NCBI RefSeq assembly: GCF_003004785.1
Contig: NZ_PVZS01000031.1
Span: forward strand, 1 to 60,693
From: Alsobacter soli
Lineage (GTDB): Bacteria; Pseudomonadota; Alphaproteobacteria; Rhizobiales; Beijerinckiaceae
DNA: 60,693 bases
Direction: 5' to 3'
Shown here: piece after piece, positions 25,738-33,775 of the stretch
How positions within the stretch are numbered: the stretch's first letter is position 1
How the letters are laid out: every line of letters begins with the position of its first letter
Program-made: the position numbers and the translations under genes
Notes under the pieces: model-generated
Database searches by the model: none
Told to the model about the DNA's origin: nothing
What the model saw: the letters and a program-made list of their open reading frames with translations, nothing else

Positions 25738-27033
25738 CTATCGCGGTTTCGGGCCGGCCACGTAGTCGTCCTCGGTGCGCAGCGCCACCTCCACCACGTC
25801 GCCCGGGACGAGGCTCGCGTCCTCATTGGCGGCGATCTGCTGCGTCTTGCCGTCGGGCCCCTTGCGGAACACCAGCAGCTGAACGCGGTTGCCGGTGCCG
25901 CGCACCAGCTGCGAGCGCAGCGACCCGACATAGAGCAGCTTGTCGCTGACGCCCTGGATGGAGCTGGTCAGGGCGGCCATCCGCGCCTTGGCGTCCTGCA
26001 GGTCGGCGAGCAGCTGCGTCCGGCGCTTGTCGGCGGTGCGGTCGATGTCCCGGCTGGCCTCCTGCAGGCTCTTTTGCGCCTTGGTGAGCTCCGAGGCCAC
26101 GGTGAGGGTGCGGTCGGACTGCGCCAGCAGCGCGCGCTGCTCGTCGGTCATGCGGTTGATGGCGGCGAGGCCCTTGTCGAAGGCGGCCTGGATGCGCTTC
26201 AGGTTTTCGGCCTGGGCGGCCGTTCCCGCCGCGAGCTGGCGCTGCAGCTCGCTCAGCTGCCCGACATAGGTTTCGGCCTGGGCGGCCGCCTTGCGCAGAT
26301 ACTCCGTCTCGGCCCGGTTGTTCTGCTGGTTGATCTTGAGCTGCTGGAGCTCGAGATCGGTCAGCTGATCCAGCACGGGGGTCGGCAGCGGCGGCCGGAA
26401 CAGCGACTTCGTGTCGATCAGGTCGCGCCCGTCGAGTTCCGCCTGCAGCCGGGCCGCCCTAAGTTGCTGGCGGGCGTAGTCGGTCCACAGGCTCTCGTAT
26501 TGGCTGCGCAGGTCGGCCGCGTCGAGAAAGGGGTTGGTGACCCTGAAGCGGACAAGGTCGTAGCCGCCCGCGAGGGAGACAGCTTGACGGACGGTCAGCC
26601 CCGGCCTGAAGGCCTGCTCGCCGGGCTTGGCGACGTCGCCTCTGAGATAGATCGGCCGGTAGTCGACGAGCGCGAGGCTGACCTCGCCCGCCTCGACCGC
26701 GAAGAGGTTGTCGCGGCCGTCGGGGGTGCGCATGTGGATGGCCTTGCTGGGAACGGCGTCCCGGACCAGCGCCAAGGCCTCGGCCAGAGTCTTGCCGGCG
26801 ATCGTGAAGGAGCCGAACACCGGCACGGCGATCACGCCGTCGACGTTGACCGTCACGCGCTGGCGCAGGTCGGGGAAGCCGGCGACCGCCATCTCGAGGC
26901 CGTCGCCCGGCTGGATCCTGTACTCGTCGGCGGCTCGCGCCGAAGCGGGGACGAGCCAGGCGACGGTGAGGAGGCTCAGCGCCGCGCGCCGGAGCATTGC
27001 CCCGCGTGCGGGCGTGCTGAAGAGCAAGGACAT
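25738..27033 (-). CDS. ExoF-like polysaccharide export protein (OPX family) with coiled coil
   Basis: The 431-residue exported protein has a signal peptide (cleavage near SARAADEY, residue 35). The polysaccharide export domain follows (YRIQPGDGLEMAVAG, VNVDGVIAVPVFG), then an SLBB-like segment (YLRGDVAKPGEQAFRPGLTVRQAVSLAGGY, about 128-157). The long Gln/Ala-rich coiled coil is at about 185-365, and a second beta segment lies at the C-terminus (DASLVPGDVVEVAL). This layout is that of ExoF/GumB-type proteins which pair with Wzz/ExoP proteins to move EPS across the periplasm and outer membrane. Two ATGs are possible (27033 or 26997); both leave a leader. Confidence 0.92.
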   Translation of the reverse strand: MSLLFSTPARGAMLRRAALSLLTVAWLVPASARAADEYRIQPGDGLEMAVAGFPDLRQRVTVNVDGVIAVPVFGSFTIAGKTLAEALALVRDAVPSKAIHMRTPDGRDNLFAVEAGEVSLALVDYRPIYLRGDVAKPGEQAFRPGLTVRQAVSLAGGYDLVRFRVTNPFLDAADLRSQYESLWTDYARQQLRAARLQAELDGRDLIDTKSLFRPPLPTPVLDQLTDLELQQLKINQQNNRAETEYLRKAAAQAETYVGQLSELQRQLAAGTAAQAENLKRIQAAFDKGLAAINRMTDEQRALLAQSDRTLTVASELTKAQKSLQEASRDIDRTADKRRTQLLADLQDAKARMAALTSSIQGVSDKLLYVGSLRSQLVRGTGNRVQLLVFRKGPDGKTQQIAANEDASLVPGDVVEVALRTEDDYVAGPKPR

Positions 27034-27515
27034 GGGATTGAAGGCTCCGCGAGTCGATCCGTTTCAGCCGCCCGATCATTCCAGTGGCCAGGTCGCCGGT
27101 TGCAGTTGCGCCGGTCCGGCGCGGCCCACCGGCCCCGGCGCGTCTCACCGGCCCCGTTGGCGGGCGACGTCGGGGCCGAACGCCGGACGATGGGATCTGT
27201 CTACACCAGATCTCTTTAAAGAAAATGCCCGCGGCCGTGAATGGCTCGGGTGGGCGTCCTGGCGACGCAGCCTGCCGTCGTCCCGTGCTCAGCGTCCGCG
27301 AGCGCGCATGGTGGTGCGCTCGGCCGGCGCCTTCGGAGCCTTGCGCGCCAGGAGGAGGAAGGCGGTGGCGCAGGCGAGATGCACGGCTGTGACCCACATG
27401 GCGGCATTCTCTCCGAGGCGGATGGATCGAACAATTATCTGACAATGTTAATAATGCGTTCACCGCGATGGCTTGTCGCGTTAAGGCGGCGGGCGGCGCG
27501 GGCCGCGTCGGGGTG
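27034..27515. other. Intergenic region upstream of the exoF-like gene
   Basis: The gap holds the presumed promoter of the minus-strand exoF-like gene and one candidate 36-codon gene (27289-27399, minus). Otherwise I see no coding frame with sensible codon use, no repeat and no clear hairpin terminator. A short AT-rich stretch at 27210-27230 could be a -10 region. Confidence 0.4.
27289..27399 (-). CDS. Candidate small membrane protein, 36 aa
   Basis: A short frame begins MWVTAVHLACATAFLLLARK and continues with a basic tail. It has one predicted membrane helix, and GGAGAG lies about ten bases before the ATG. No family is recognised. Small size and lack of comparison make it uncertain. Confidence 0.28.
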   Translation of the reverse strand: MWVTAVHLACATAFLLLARKAPKAPAERTTMRARGR

Positions 27516-27821
27516 ATGGCTGGCGGGAGGAGCGGAGTGGTCGAGGACTGCGTGCGTTGCGTCGTTGAGATCGCGGGCTTCTCCCTGTCGCGGCCTGAGC
27601 AGCTGGCGCGGGCCGCGGCGCTCTTGAACTGGTTCCTGCACGAGGCGCCGCGAGGCGGCGTGACGGCCGGCGACCTGGCCGGCGCCCTGCGGGCCGAGGC
27701 GCAGCGTCGCCCCGACGCGGCGGAGCGCGATCTGCTGCTGCAGGTCGCCGCCTGCCTGGATAGGCAGGCGGCCAGGCTTTCTGGTCAAACTGACGGTCAA
27801 ATCGTCCCGCGTGCGGAATGA
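27516..27821 (+). CDS. Hypothetical protein
   Basis: About 101 residues from the ATG at 27516 (the frame is open back to 27468). The middle is a helical acidic/Leu-rich segment (FSLSRPEQLARAAALLNWFLHEA, then AERDLLLQVAACLDRQAARL), consistent with a small soluble helical protein. It has no signal peptide, membrane segment or known motif. It sits alone between the exoF-like and exoM-like genes. The third-position GC pattern looks coding. Confidence 0.5.
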   Translation: MAGGRSGVVEDCVRCVVEIAGFSLSRPEQLARAAALLNWFLHEAPRGGVTAGDLAGALRAEAQRRPDAAERDLLLQVAACLDRQAARLSGQTDGQIVPRAE

Positions 27822-28152
27822 GGCCAGATTGGCTGAACGGGCGGGGTGCGAAAGTCGGGGGAGGAGTGGTCATTCGCAACGGGGCTGCCCGCCGTGATTC
27901 AAGCGATCCTCCTGCGATGCGCTGCTTCTCGCCGCGGCGGGACAGCTGCAAACTCCAGCTGCAACCGCGAAGGAAGCGAATCGTCCTGCTCCGGCCGGGC
28001 GTGTCTTCCCTGGAAACCCAGATCAGCTCTGGTCTTTGCGCCCGATCAAAGTCGCGTCCCTTTACGGGATGAGAGAAAGAGACTGTCAATTCAGGGCGGC
28101 TAACATGCGCAACCTGGGTTAGACTGATTTCCGGGCATAGCGGGGGCTGGCC
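27822..28152. other. Intergenic region upstream of the exoM-like gene
   Basis: No convincing gene. The only notable structure is the nonamer CAGCTGCAA occurring twice 14 bases apart near 27950-27972. The promoter of the exoM-like/deacetylase unit should lie in the last 100 bases, but no clear boxes were found. Confidence 0.35.
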
Positions 28153-29100
28153 ATGGTTGGGGGAGAAAGTGGAGCGCATGCGGACGTGACGATCTGCGTG
28201 TGCACCTACGGGCGCAGCAGCGTGCGCGAGACCCTGCGGTCCCTGCTCGATGCGCACACGGAGGAGGGCCTCGCAATCGCGGTGGTGGTGGCCGACAACA
28301 ACCTGCATCCCACCGCCTGGCCCATTGTCGAAGCGTTTGGGGCCGAGGCGCCGTTTCCCGTCCGTTACGTGCATGTTCCGGCCGGCAATATCGCGTTGGC
28401 GCGAAACGCCTGCCTGGACGCGAGCGAGGGCGAGTGGCTCGCCTTTATCGATGACGATGAGGTTGCGGATGCGGGCTGGCTCGACGCACTGTTGCGGCAA
28501 GGAGAATCCGCCGACGTGATCGTCGGCCCTGTCCTGGCGCGCTATCCCGCCGAAGCCGCCGACTGGCAGAGGCGGGGCGATTTCCATTCCATCCGGGAGC
28601 GCTGTCCCCTGACGCTGGGCAGAAACGCGTATTGCGGCAACGTGCTGATCAGACGGAGCCTCGTGGAACAATGCGGCGCTCGCTTCGACCTTGCTTTCGG
28701 TCGGTCCGGCGGCGAAGACACGGCCTTCTTCGCCTGCCTGGAGCGGGCCGGGGCGCGCTTCGCGCTGTCTGTCGGCGCCATCGTGCGGGAGGACGTCCCG
28801 GCAGGGCGCCTGGGGCTTCGCTACCTGCTCACGCGCGCCCTGCGCAATGGCCATGTCTTCGCGCGCGTCCACGGCGCCAACACGCACGCCTTGGCGGCGG
28901 CCTGCAAGCTGCTGTGGCTGCTCGCGTCGGGGCTGCTGCGGGCGGGCGACCCGGTCGCCTGGCGCCGCTCGGCCATTCGCGGCGGCTTTCACGTGGGCGT
29001 CCTGCGCGAGAAGCTCGGCTTGAGGCCTGCCCCGGCCTACGGGGCTTCCGATCCGGCTCCCAGAGGCTACGGCGGGATCGATGCTGTCTCGTCTTGCTGA
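28153..29100 (+). CDS. ExoM-like glycosyltransferase family 2
   Basis: The 315-residue transferase shows VTICVCTYGRSSVRETLRSLL, VVVADNNLHPTAWPIV, NIALARNACLDASEGEW and the AFIDDDEVADAGWL metal-binding block, followed by FGRSGGEDTAFF with the catalytic acidic pair. This is the ExoM pattern; in Sinorhizobium ExoM adds a glucose to the growing succinoglycan unit. Its last 20 bases overlap the deacetylase gene in another frame, so the two are translationally coupled. The precise sugar is inferred from the family. Confidence 0.86.
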   Translation: MVGGESGAHADVTICVCTYGRSSVRETLRSLLDAHTEEGLAIAVVVADNNLHPTAWPIVEAFGAEAPFPVRYVHVPAGNIALARNACLDASEGEWLAFIDDDEVADAGWLDALLRQGESADVIVGPVLARYPAEAADWQRRGDFHSIRERCPLTLGRNAYCGNVLIRRSLVEQCGARFDLAFGRSGGEDTAFFACLERAGARFALSVGAIVREDVPAGRLGLRYLLTRALRNGHVFARVHGANTHALAAACKLLWLLASGLLRAGDPVAWRRSAIRGGFHVGVLREKLGLRPAPAYGASDPAPRGYGGIDAVSSC

Positions 29101-29866
29101 AGGCGTGCGCGTCCGCCTCGTCCAGGCCTCCCCCGCCAAGATCGCCCGTTTCGACGGCCCGGCGCGTCTGGCGACCTTGTCCTTCGACGATTGGCCGCGG
29201 TCCGCCTGGACGGTGGCGGGGCCCGTGCTGGCGAGCCGCGGCGTCAGGGCGACCTATTTCACGAGCGGGGGCTTCTGCGGCCGTCGCCTTGGCGATCTGG
29301 ACTACTTCACCCGCGATGACCTGCTGGCGGTCCGCGAGGCCGGCCATGAGATCGCCTGCCACACCTTCACGCACGCGGACCTGTCAGGGCTGCCGGCTCG
29401 CGCGATCCAGGCCGAGTTCGAGCGCAATGCGGCCTTTCTACGCGACGCCGTGGGGGAGATCAGCGTCGCATCCTTCGCCTATCCGTTCGGACAGGTCTCG
29501 CTCGCCGCCAAGCGCGCCGTCGCCGCCCGCTTCGCCAGCGGCCGCGGCATCCGAGAGGCCATGAACCGGGGGCGGGTCGATCTGGCGCAACTGTCGGCCT
29601 TTGGCCTCGAGCGCTACCGGGGCCCCCAGGATCCCGGGGCGTGGCTGCGGCGCGCGGTGGAGGAGGGGAGTTGGCTGCATGTGTTCACGCATGACGTGAG
29701 CCCTGCGCCGTCGCCTTACGGCTGCGCCCCGGACGACCTGGCGCGGTTCGTCGACGCCGCGCTCGAAGCCGGACTGCGCTTCGTGACGCAGGACGAGGGC
29801 GCGCGCATGCTGTCCGCCCGAGCTGAGCCGCCGTCACAATGCGTGGTCTTGAATCCTGAGGTGTGA
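29081..29866 (+). CDS. Polysaccharide deacetylase (NodB homology domain)
   Basis: The 261-residue protein has the carbohydrate esterase 4 motifs: LSFDDWP with catalytic/metal Asp36 and Asp37, EIACHTFTHADL with metal-binding His94 and His98, and FAYPFGQ. A late HVFTHDV segment matches the final motif. It has no obvious signal peptide, so it would work in the cytoplasm on lipid-linked or nucleotide-bound sugar. Coupling to the exoM-like transferase suggests that it removes an N- or O-acetyl group from a residue of the repeat unit. An N-acetyl sugar is made plausible by the amino-sugar genes at 0.5-2.5 kb. Confidence 0.87.
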   Translation: MLSRLAEGVRVRLVQASPAKIARFDGPARLATLSFDDWPRSAWTVAGPVLASRGVRATYFTSGGFCGRRLGDLDYFTRDDLLAVREAGHEIACHTFTHADLSGLPARAIQAEFERNAAFLRDAVGEISVASFAYPFGQVSLAAKRAVAARFASGRGIREAMNRGRVDLAQLSAFGLERYRGPQDPGAWLRRAVEEGSWLHVFTHDVSPAPSPYGCAPDDLARFVDAALEAGLRFVTQDEGARMLSARAEPPSQCVVLNPEV

Positions 29867-29993
29867 TCTTGCTGCTACAGCCCTCGCCGGCGAACGCGGT
29901 ATTCTGACCTTGGCGGACCGTTCAGTCCTTCGGGACGCCCTCTCGATGGGGCGAAGGTCGGGTGGAGGGACTGCGCGACCTTCGCTTCCCATT

Positions 29994-30272
29994 TTACTTC
30001 GCCAGCTTGCTCCTGAAGATGGTGAGGAGCCGGTGGGCGCACAGGGCTGGCGAGGCGCCGGCGAAGAGCCCCTCGATGACCACGGCCTCCAGGCAGGCGG
30101 TCCCGTCCTGTCCTTCGAAGTCGAGCAGCAGGGCCACGGCGCGAACGTCCCGAAAACAGATCGCGCCAAAGCCATCCCACGCCAGCGCGGCTGCGGCTTC
30201 CGCCACCACTGAACGGAAATAAAGCGCGGCCTCGTCTGCGCACGCGTCCACTTCTTGCATAGCGGCTTGCAT
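29994..30272 (-). CDS. Hypothetical protein, 92 aa
   Basis: A soluble protein starting MQAAMQEVDACADEAALYF, rich in Ala and acidic residues, with alternating hydrophobic stretches (ICFRDVRAVALLLDFEGQDG). No signal peptide or known motif. ATG start at 30272. It is the first of a run of small genes between the two EPS loci. Codon pattern looks coding, but no family is recognised. Confidence 0.5.
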   Translation of the reverse strand: MQAAMQEVDACADEAALYFRSVVAEAAAALAWDGFGAICFRDVRAVALLLDFEGQDGTACLEAVVIEGLFAGASPALCAHRLLTIFRSKLAK

Positions 30273-30597
30273 GGCGGCGTCCCGTCTCCGACGCTCGAGA
30301 ACGGCGATTCGCCTGGCGAGGTTGCCAAACTGTAATGTCAGTGCGCTTGCGCGCGAGCCGTTCCGCGAGGGCTGGAGAGACGTAGAACGAGGGTAGGCGA
30401 CGCGTAACCAACGGCAGCCTTCCGCCCGGGGCGCTCGGCGCGGTGGAAGCGGGCGCCGGCGCCCGGCGGCGTCCAGCGAAACAGGCAGCGATGTCGCGCC
30501 GATGCCGCAGCATGACGCTGCCCCGGGCCGGCTCTGGCCTGCTTGAAGCTCGGGAACCTCCGTTGACTGTCCGCTTTAAGACACACGGAGAAGAGCG
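30273..30597. other. Intergenic region upstream of the nepR-like gene
   Basis: No gene is supported here. The last 50 bases hold the candidate EcfG-type promoter described separately. The remainder is GC-rich without repeats or hairpins that stand out. Confidence 0.4.
30553..30577 (+). promoter_or_regulatory. Candidate general-stress (EcfG) promoter
   Basis: GGAAC, a perfect match to the alphaproteobacterial EcfG -35 box, is followed after 16 bases by CTTT, one base off the CGTT -10 box. The ATG of the nepR-like gene is 21 bases after the -10 box, with GGAG between them. EcfG promoters commonly drive nepR genes. One mismatch and no experimental support keep this tentative. Confidence 0.45.
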
Positions 30598-30819
30598 ATG
30601 CGGAACTCGAATTTCGGAGCGCGCGAGCACCTGGGCCGCAGCTTCCTGACGCGCGACGTGGAGCATCTGGGGGATACGATCCATCGGGATTTCGACACGG
30701 TCGTTCGCGAACCATGTCCTCCCAATTGGACGGTTTTGCTGCAGCGACTGGCGGCCAGCGAGGCCGCGGCGCGGGCAGGCGATGACGCGGGCGAAGGCGC
30801 ATCCAGGGATGCGGGATAA
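30598..30819 (+). CDS. NepR-like anti-sigma factor
   Basis: The 73-residue protein contains LGDTIHRDFDTVVREPCPPNWTVLLQRL (split here as residues 24-51), which fits the NepR core: a first helix, the conserved EP-x-P turn and a second LLxxL helix. NepR proteins bind and block the EcfG sigma factor until phosphorylated PhyR takes them away. Neither ecfG nor phyR is in the window, so this is probably a second, orphan NepR. A GGAG ribosome site lies eight bases before the ATG. The family call rests on pattern only. Confidence 0.55.
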   Translation: MRNSNFGAREHLGRSFLTRDVEHLGDTIHRDFDTVVREPCPPNWTVLLQRLAASEAAARAGDDAGEGASRDAG

Positions 30820-30897
30820 GGGATAAGATGCGGGATAAAGCAACGCGAGACGCACCCGGCCTTTGCGGGCGCCTCCCACCACGCGTAATCAACGCCG

Positions 30898-31131
30898 ATG
30901 TCGTTCTACTTCTTCCGATTCGTCGGCGGCCGGGGCTTCACCGACCCGGAAGGACTCGATTGCGCCGATTTGGAGGAGGCTCGGGCCGAAGCGGTCCGGC
31001 GCGCCTTGCGAGCCTGGCAAGCTGGCGTCGATCAGGGCGAAAATCGACGCGACTGGCGGGTCGATGTTCTGGATGATTGCGGGAACAGGGTGCTTCGGCT
31101 GCCCTTCGCGGACGCCTTGGACGAAGCCTGA
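30898..31131 (+). CDS. DUF6894 family small protein
   Basis: The 77-residue protein begins MSFYFFRFVGGRGFTDPEG, followed by LEEARAEAVRRAL and a WRVDVLDDCGNRVLRLPF C-terminal strand pair. This is the DUF6894 layout, a family with many copies in Methylobacterium and relatives and no known function. It lies 78 bases after the nepR-like gene and may share its transcript. Confidence 0.68.
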   Translation: MSFYFFRFVGGRGFTDPEGLDCADLEEARAEAVRRALRAWQAGVDQGENRRDWRVDVLDDCGNRVLRLPFADALDEA

Positions 31132-31149
31132 GCCGCCGGCGGGTTTGAC

Positions 31150-31368
31150 TCATTGCATCGTGGCGGGCGGCCCGTCCCGGAAATAATCATCGAGGCTCAC
31201 GAGCCGCCTCCTGCCAACGGTCAGCGCCTCCTCGTCAAAACCTGATCGCAAGTCCTCGTTGCTCTCGGCCGCCTGACGGCAGGCGCTTCGAAAGTCCGGC
31301 GCTTCGATTTCGGCGATGAGCTCGACAACGCCGGCGGTGATGACCATGCCCACCTTGAACTTTGGCAT
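31150..31368 (-). CDS. Hypothetical protein, 72 aa
   Basis: From the ATG at 31368, which follows GAAGGAA, the product starts MPKFKVGMVITAGVVELIAE and continues with an acidic helix (APDFRSACRQAAESNEDL) and a short basic tail. The beta-alpha pattern suggests a small soluble domain. The frame is open further upstream, but the extension lacks sensible composition. Convergent with the DUF6894 gene. Function unknown. Confidence 0.55.
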   Translation of the reverse strand: MPKFKVGMVITAGVVELIAEIEAPDFRSACRQAAESNEDLRSGFDEEALTVGRRRLVSLDDYFRDGPPATMQ

Positions 31369-31832
31369 TTCCTTCGCCTTCGACCGTCGCGAAACGGGGG
31401 CTTCTACGCGAGAACAAGCGGATCGGATCAGCGGCTTCGAAGCTGCTTCCGGCAAATCGTTGATCGCCAGCAGACCGTAGCCGTGGAAAGTGGCGGAAGC
31501 CGCATCGAACTCCTCCCGTAATGCTGGCGCGCCAAGGGCCAAGGCGGGCGCAGGCGCTCGTCAGCTTTTCCGCTGCAAGGTCCCGGCTGCAAGGGCCGGC
31601 TCATCCCTCGTCCTCATCGTCGACGGGCAGCGGCCGACGCGACATGATCGCCCTTCGCGCCAGGGCTTCCCGCTTTCGCCGCCAGGACACGCACTGACGA
31701 AGACGATGATCGGGGTCCGCAGGCTCTTCACTGGCTCGGCCTTTCGGGATCCTCGCCGGCCCTTCGCCGGTTAACCCAATACGAACAGATTCTGCCGCCA
31801 TCTTTGCTGGGGCTCACGAATCTAGAGGGCGC
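31369..31832. other. Intergenic region without a supported gene
   Basis: Several overlapping frames are open on both strands, but none has a convincing start or composition. The longest minus frame (31601-31801) encodes a very basic 66-residue peptide without a ribosome site. Confidence 0.35.
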
Positions 31833-32120
31833 ATGGGCGCGGGACTGGCCATCTGGGGCATATTCGGCGGCGCTGTCGGCGGGCTTGTCGGCTACCTGGC
31901 TTTCGGGGTCGGCGGAGCGCTCTGGTGCATGGTGCTGGGCGCCAACGCCTTCGCGATCCTGTTTGCGGCCATGGTCGTCGCGTGGCGGCGTCTTCACCGG
32001 CCGGCCAACCTGGACAGGCAGGCGGACGTCATGGCTGACGCCCTGCGAAGCCAGTTGCCGGCCGTCCCGCCTGTGCCTTCGCCTGCGCCCGAGAAGCCGC
32101 GTCGCAAGGTCGGCCGCTAG
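31833..32120 (+). CDS. Small membrane protein, 95 aa
   Basis: Two Gly/Ala-rich membrane helices (about residues 4-27 and 30-50) are followed by a basic, Pro-rich cytoplasmic tail. GAGGGC stands just before the ATG at 31833. No family is recognised. The glycine-zipper-like spacing in the first helix (GGAVGGLVGYLAFG) resembles that of the 64-residue protein at 36.5 kb. Confidence 0.55.
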   Translation: MGAGLAIWGIFGGAVGGLVGYLAFGVGGALWCMVLGANAFAILFAAMVVAWRRLHRPANLDRQADVMADALRSQLPAVPPVPSPAPEKPRRKVGR

Positions 32121-32355
32121 CAAGGGCCGTCTCTCGACGGACGGTCGGGCGCAGATGGTGTGAACTGGGCCGCCATGCGGAGCCCCCCGTCGCATTCCGC
32201 CTGAGCCGGTTCGTGTCGGTTGAAACGGAATGTGGCAGCCTGAGAACTTGCGGGCAGTCCTCCGTGGGAGCCGCTCGGCATGAGAACGCACGGTCCGCTG
32301 TGCGCCAGAAAGCTGTGCGCCACAAAGATGCAGTGCAGCGCGGATCAATTCGACC

Positions 32356-32970
32356 TTACCCGCCACCAGGCGTGAGCTCGCAGTCCGGCGAAGACTCAAG
32401 TGTGATCTTGCCCGCCGGCAGACTCGTCGGCTCCGCCAAGGTGCGGATGTAGGTGACGCCCGACACCTCGCGCTGCCCAGGCGCCGTCTCCATCACGGCG
32501 ACCCTGATCAGGGCGTCGACTGGCACGGGGCCGGAACTCCGCTTCGCCCTGGCCATGCAGCCGATCATCGCCATCGAGGCCACGTCCTTGTCGGCGAACT
32601 CCTCGGGCTTGAGAGCAGCCTTGGTGCAGGTCTCGATCGCCGTCTTATCTGGCATCACGACCTGCGCTGGGCCGTGGGCGTTGATGCCGACCAGCGTGTA
32701 GGGGACGCCGTTGTTCAGGCGCGGCGTTGACTGCTTGGATCGCCCCATTGTGGCGTGAAGCGTGAACTCACCGTAGGGCGCATTCACAGTCAGCGTACCG
32801 GTATCGGCTCCAGCGTAGGTGATGGTTATCTGGTCCGGCTTGCGAGCAGGATCGGGCATGACCCAATACGGGTCATCCTGGCACCTGAGCGTGAACTGTT
32901 CCGCCCAGGTGTTCGACGCTGACCCCACCGACAAAAGGCCAGTCGCGACGATCAGACCATGGAGGCGCAT
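32356..32970 (-). CDS. Secreted hypothetical protein, 204 aa
   Basis: A signal peptide (about 1-23, cleavage near TWA-EQF) precedes a soluble domain with four cysteines (in LRCQDDPYW, ETCTKAAL, IGCMARAK and PDCELT) that could form disulphides in the periplasm. The chain has a beta-rich centre (QITITYAGADTGTLTVNAP). No family is recognised. Standing alone on the minus strand, divergent from the HP-repeat protein gene. Confidence 0.65.
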   Translation of the reverse strand: MRLHGLIVATGLLSVGSASNTWAEQFTLRCQDDPYWVMPDPARKPDQITITYAGADTGTLTVNAPYGEFTLHATMGRSKQSTPRLNNGVPYTLVGINAHGPAQVVMPDKTAIETCTKAALKPEEFADKDVASMAMIGCMARAKRSSGPVPVDALIRVAVMETAPGQREVSGVTYIRTLAEPTSLPAGKITLESSPDCELTPGGG

Positions 32971-33146
32971 GGGAAAGCTCCGTCGACAGGGCTCGCGCGA
33001 GGTTCGAGCCGCGCAAAGTCTAGATCTCGAAGTTTAGTCCTGTAGCTAGTCTCGCTGTAAGTGGTGGTTGTGAGTAACGCCACAGCGGCAAGAAACAGGC
33101 TCGCTATCCTTTGTGCATCGTCAAGCAAACGCACAAGGAGAGCAAC

Positions 33147-33701
33147 ATGAAATACGCCAAGTTCATCGCCGCTGTCGCGTTCGCCACAGTCGCCATGGCC
33201 GCCAGCTCGGCCCCGTCCATGGCCTTCGGCCTTCCCAAGATCAACCTCGGCAAGGCTATCAAATCTGCCGGCAACGTCGTCACCCATCCCGGGCGCACCG
33301 TCAGCGACGCCGCGAAAACGGTCGGCAAGGTCGTGTCACATCCCGAGCGCTCGGCCAAGGACTTCGGAAAGGCTTACATGTCGGTCGCCCACCCGGTGGG
33401 CAGGGCGGTCGGGAAGGTTTACGACAAGGCCGCTGAGGTTTCGAAGCACATTTCATTGCTGAAGCCTGCGGAGCCGCTGGCCAGAGAGGCGGCCAAGATC
33501 GCGCGGTCCAAGGTTGGACAGATCGGGTTTGGCGTAGCCGCAGGCGCAACCGTGGTCGGTGGAGGGGTCGCTGCCCTCTCGCACATCGGCACGTCTGCCG
33601 GGACGGGCGCGGTTGGCGCGTACTACGCCAAGAAATACGGCGAGGCGGCTGCCGCGAAAGCCAGGCGAATGCGAGGTCAGGTCGCAGCCGCCGTTCGGTG
33701 A
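33147..33701 (+). CDS. Secreted protein with three tandem His-Pro repeats and a glycine-rich helix
   Basis: The 184-codon frame starts at the ATG 33147, with AAGGAGAG ahead of it; an open extension to 33111 is not needed. A signal peptide (about 1-27) is followed by three repeats of 17-18 residues centred on His47-Pro48, His65-Pro66 and His82-Pro83 (VVTHPGRTVSDAAK, VVSHPERSAKDFGK, SVAHPVGRAVGK). Then comes a Gly/Ala-rich hydrophobic segment at about 130-150 and a basic C-terminus. Function unknown; a membrane- or envelope-bound role is inferred. Confidence 0.65.
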   Translation: MKYAKFIAAVAFATVAMAASSAPSMAFGLPKINLGKAIKSAGNVVTHPGRTVSDAAKTVGKVVSHPERSAKDFGKAYMSVAHPVGRAVGKVYDKAAEVSKHISLLKPAEPLAREAAKIARSKVGQIGFGVAAGATVVGGGVAALSHIGTSAGTGAVGAYYAKKYGEAAAAKARRMRGQVAAAVR

Positions 33702-33745
33702 CCCCCAGCAGCCCGTCCGGGCGCGAAAGCCGGCGACCCACCTTC

Positions 33746-33775
33746 GGAAGTCCGCCTCCCAAGGGCGGGCTTTCC
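33746..33775 (+). terminator. Candidate hairpin terminator
   Basis: GGAAGTCCGCC and GGCGGGCTTTCC can pair over eleven positions with one bulge and one G-U pair, with a loop of about seven bases. It lies 45 bases after the HP-repeat gene. The T-rich run is part of the stem rather than after it, so strength is uncertain. Confidence 0.38.

Noticed and set aside
27946-27975. Repeated CAGCTGCAA as an operator or array
   Set aside because: Only two copies 14 bases apart, without symmetry or further copies.
30443-30649. 68-codon plus-strand frame upstream of nepR
   Set aside because: Overlaps the better supported nepR-like gene and its promoter, and has Arg/Ala-rich shadow composition.
31601-31801. 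66-codon minus-strand frame as a gene
   Set aside because: Very basic composition and no ribosome site before its ATG.
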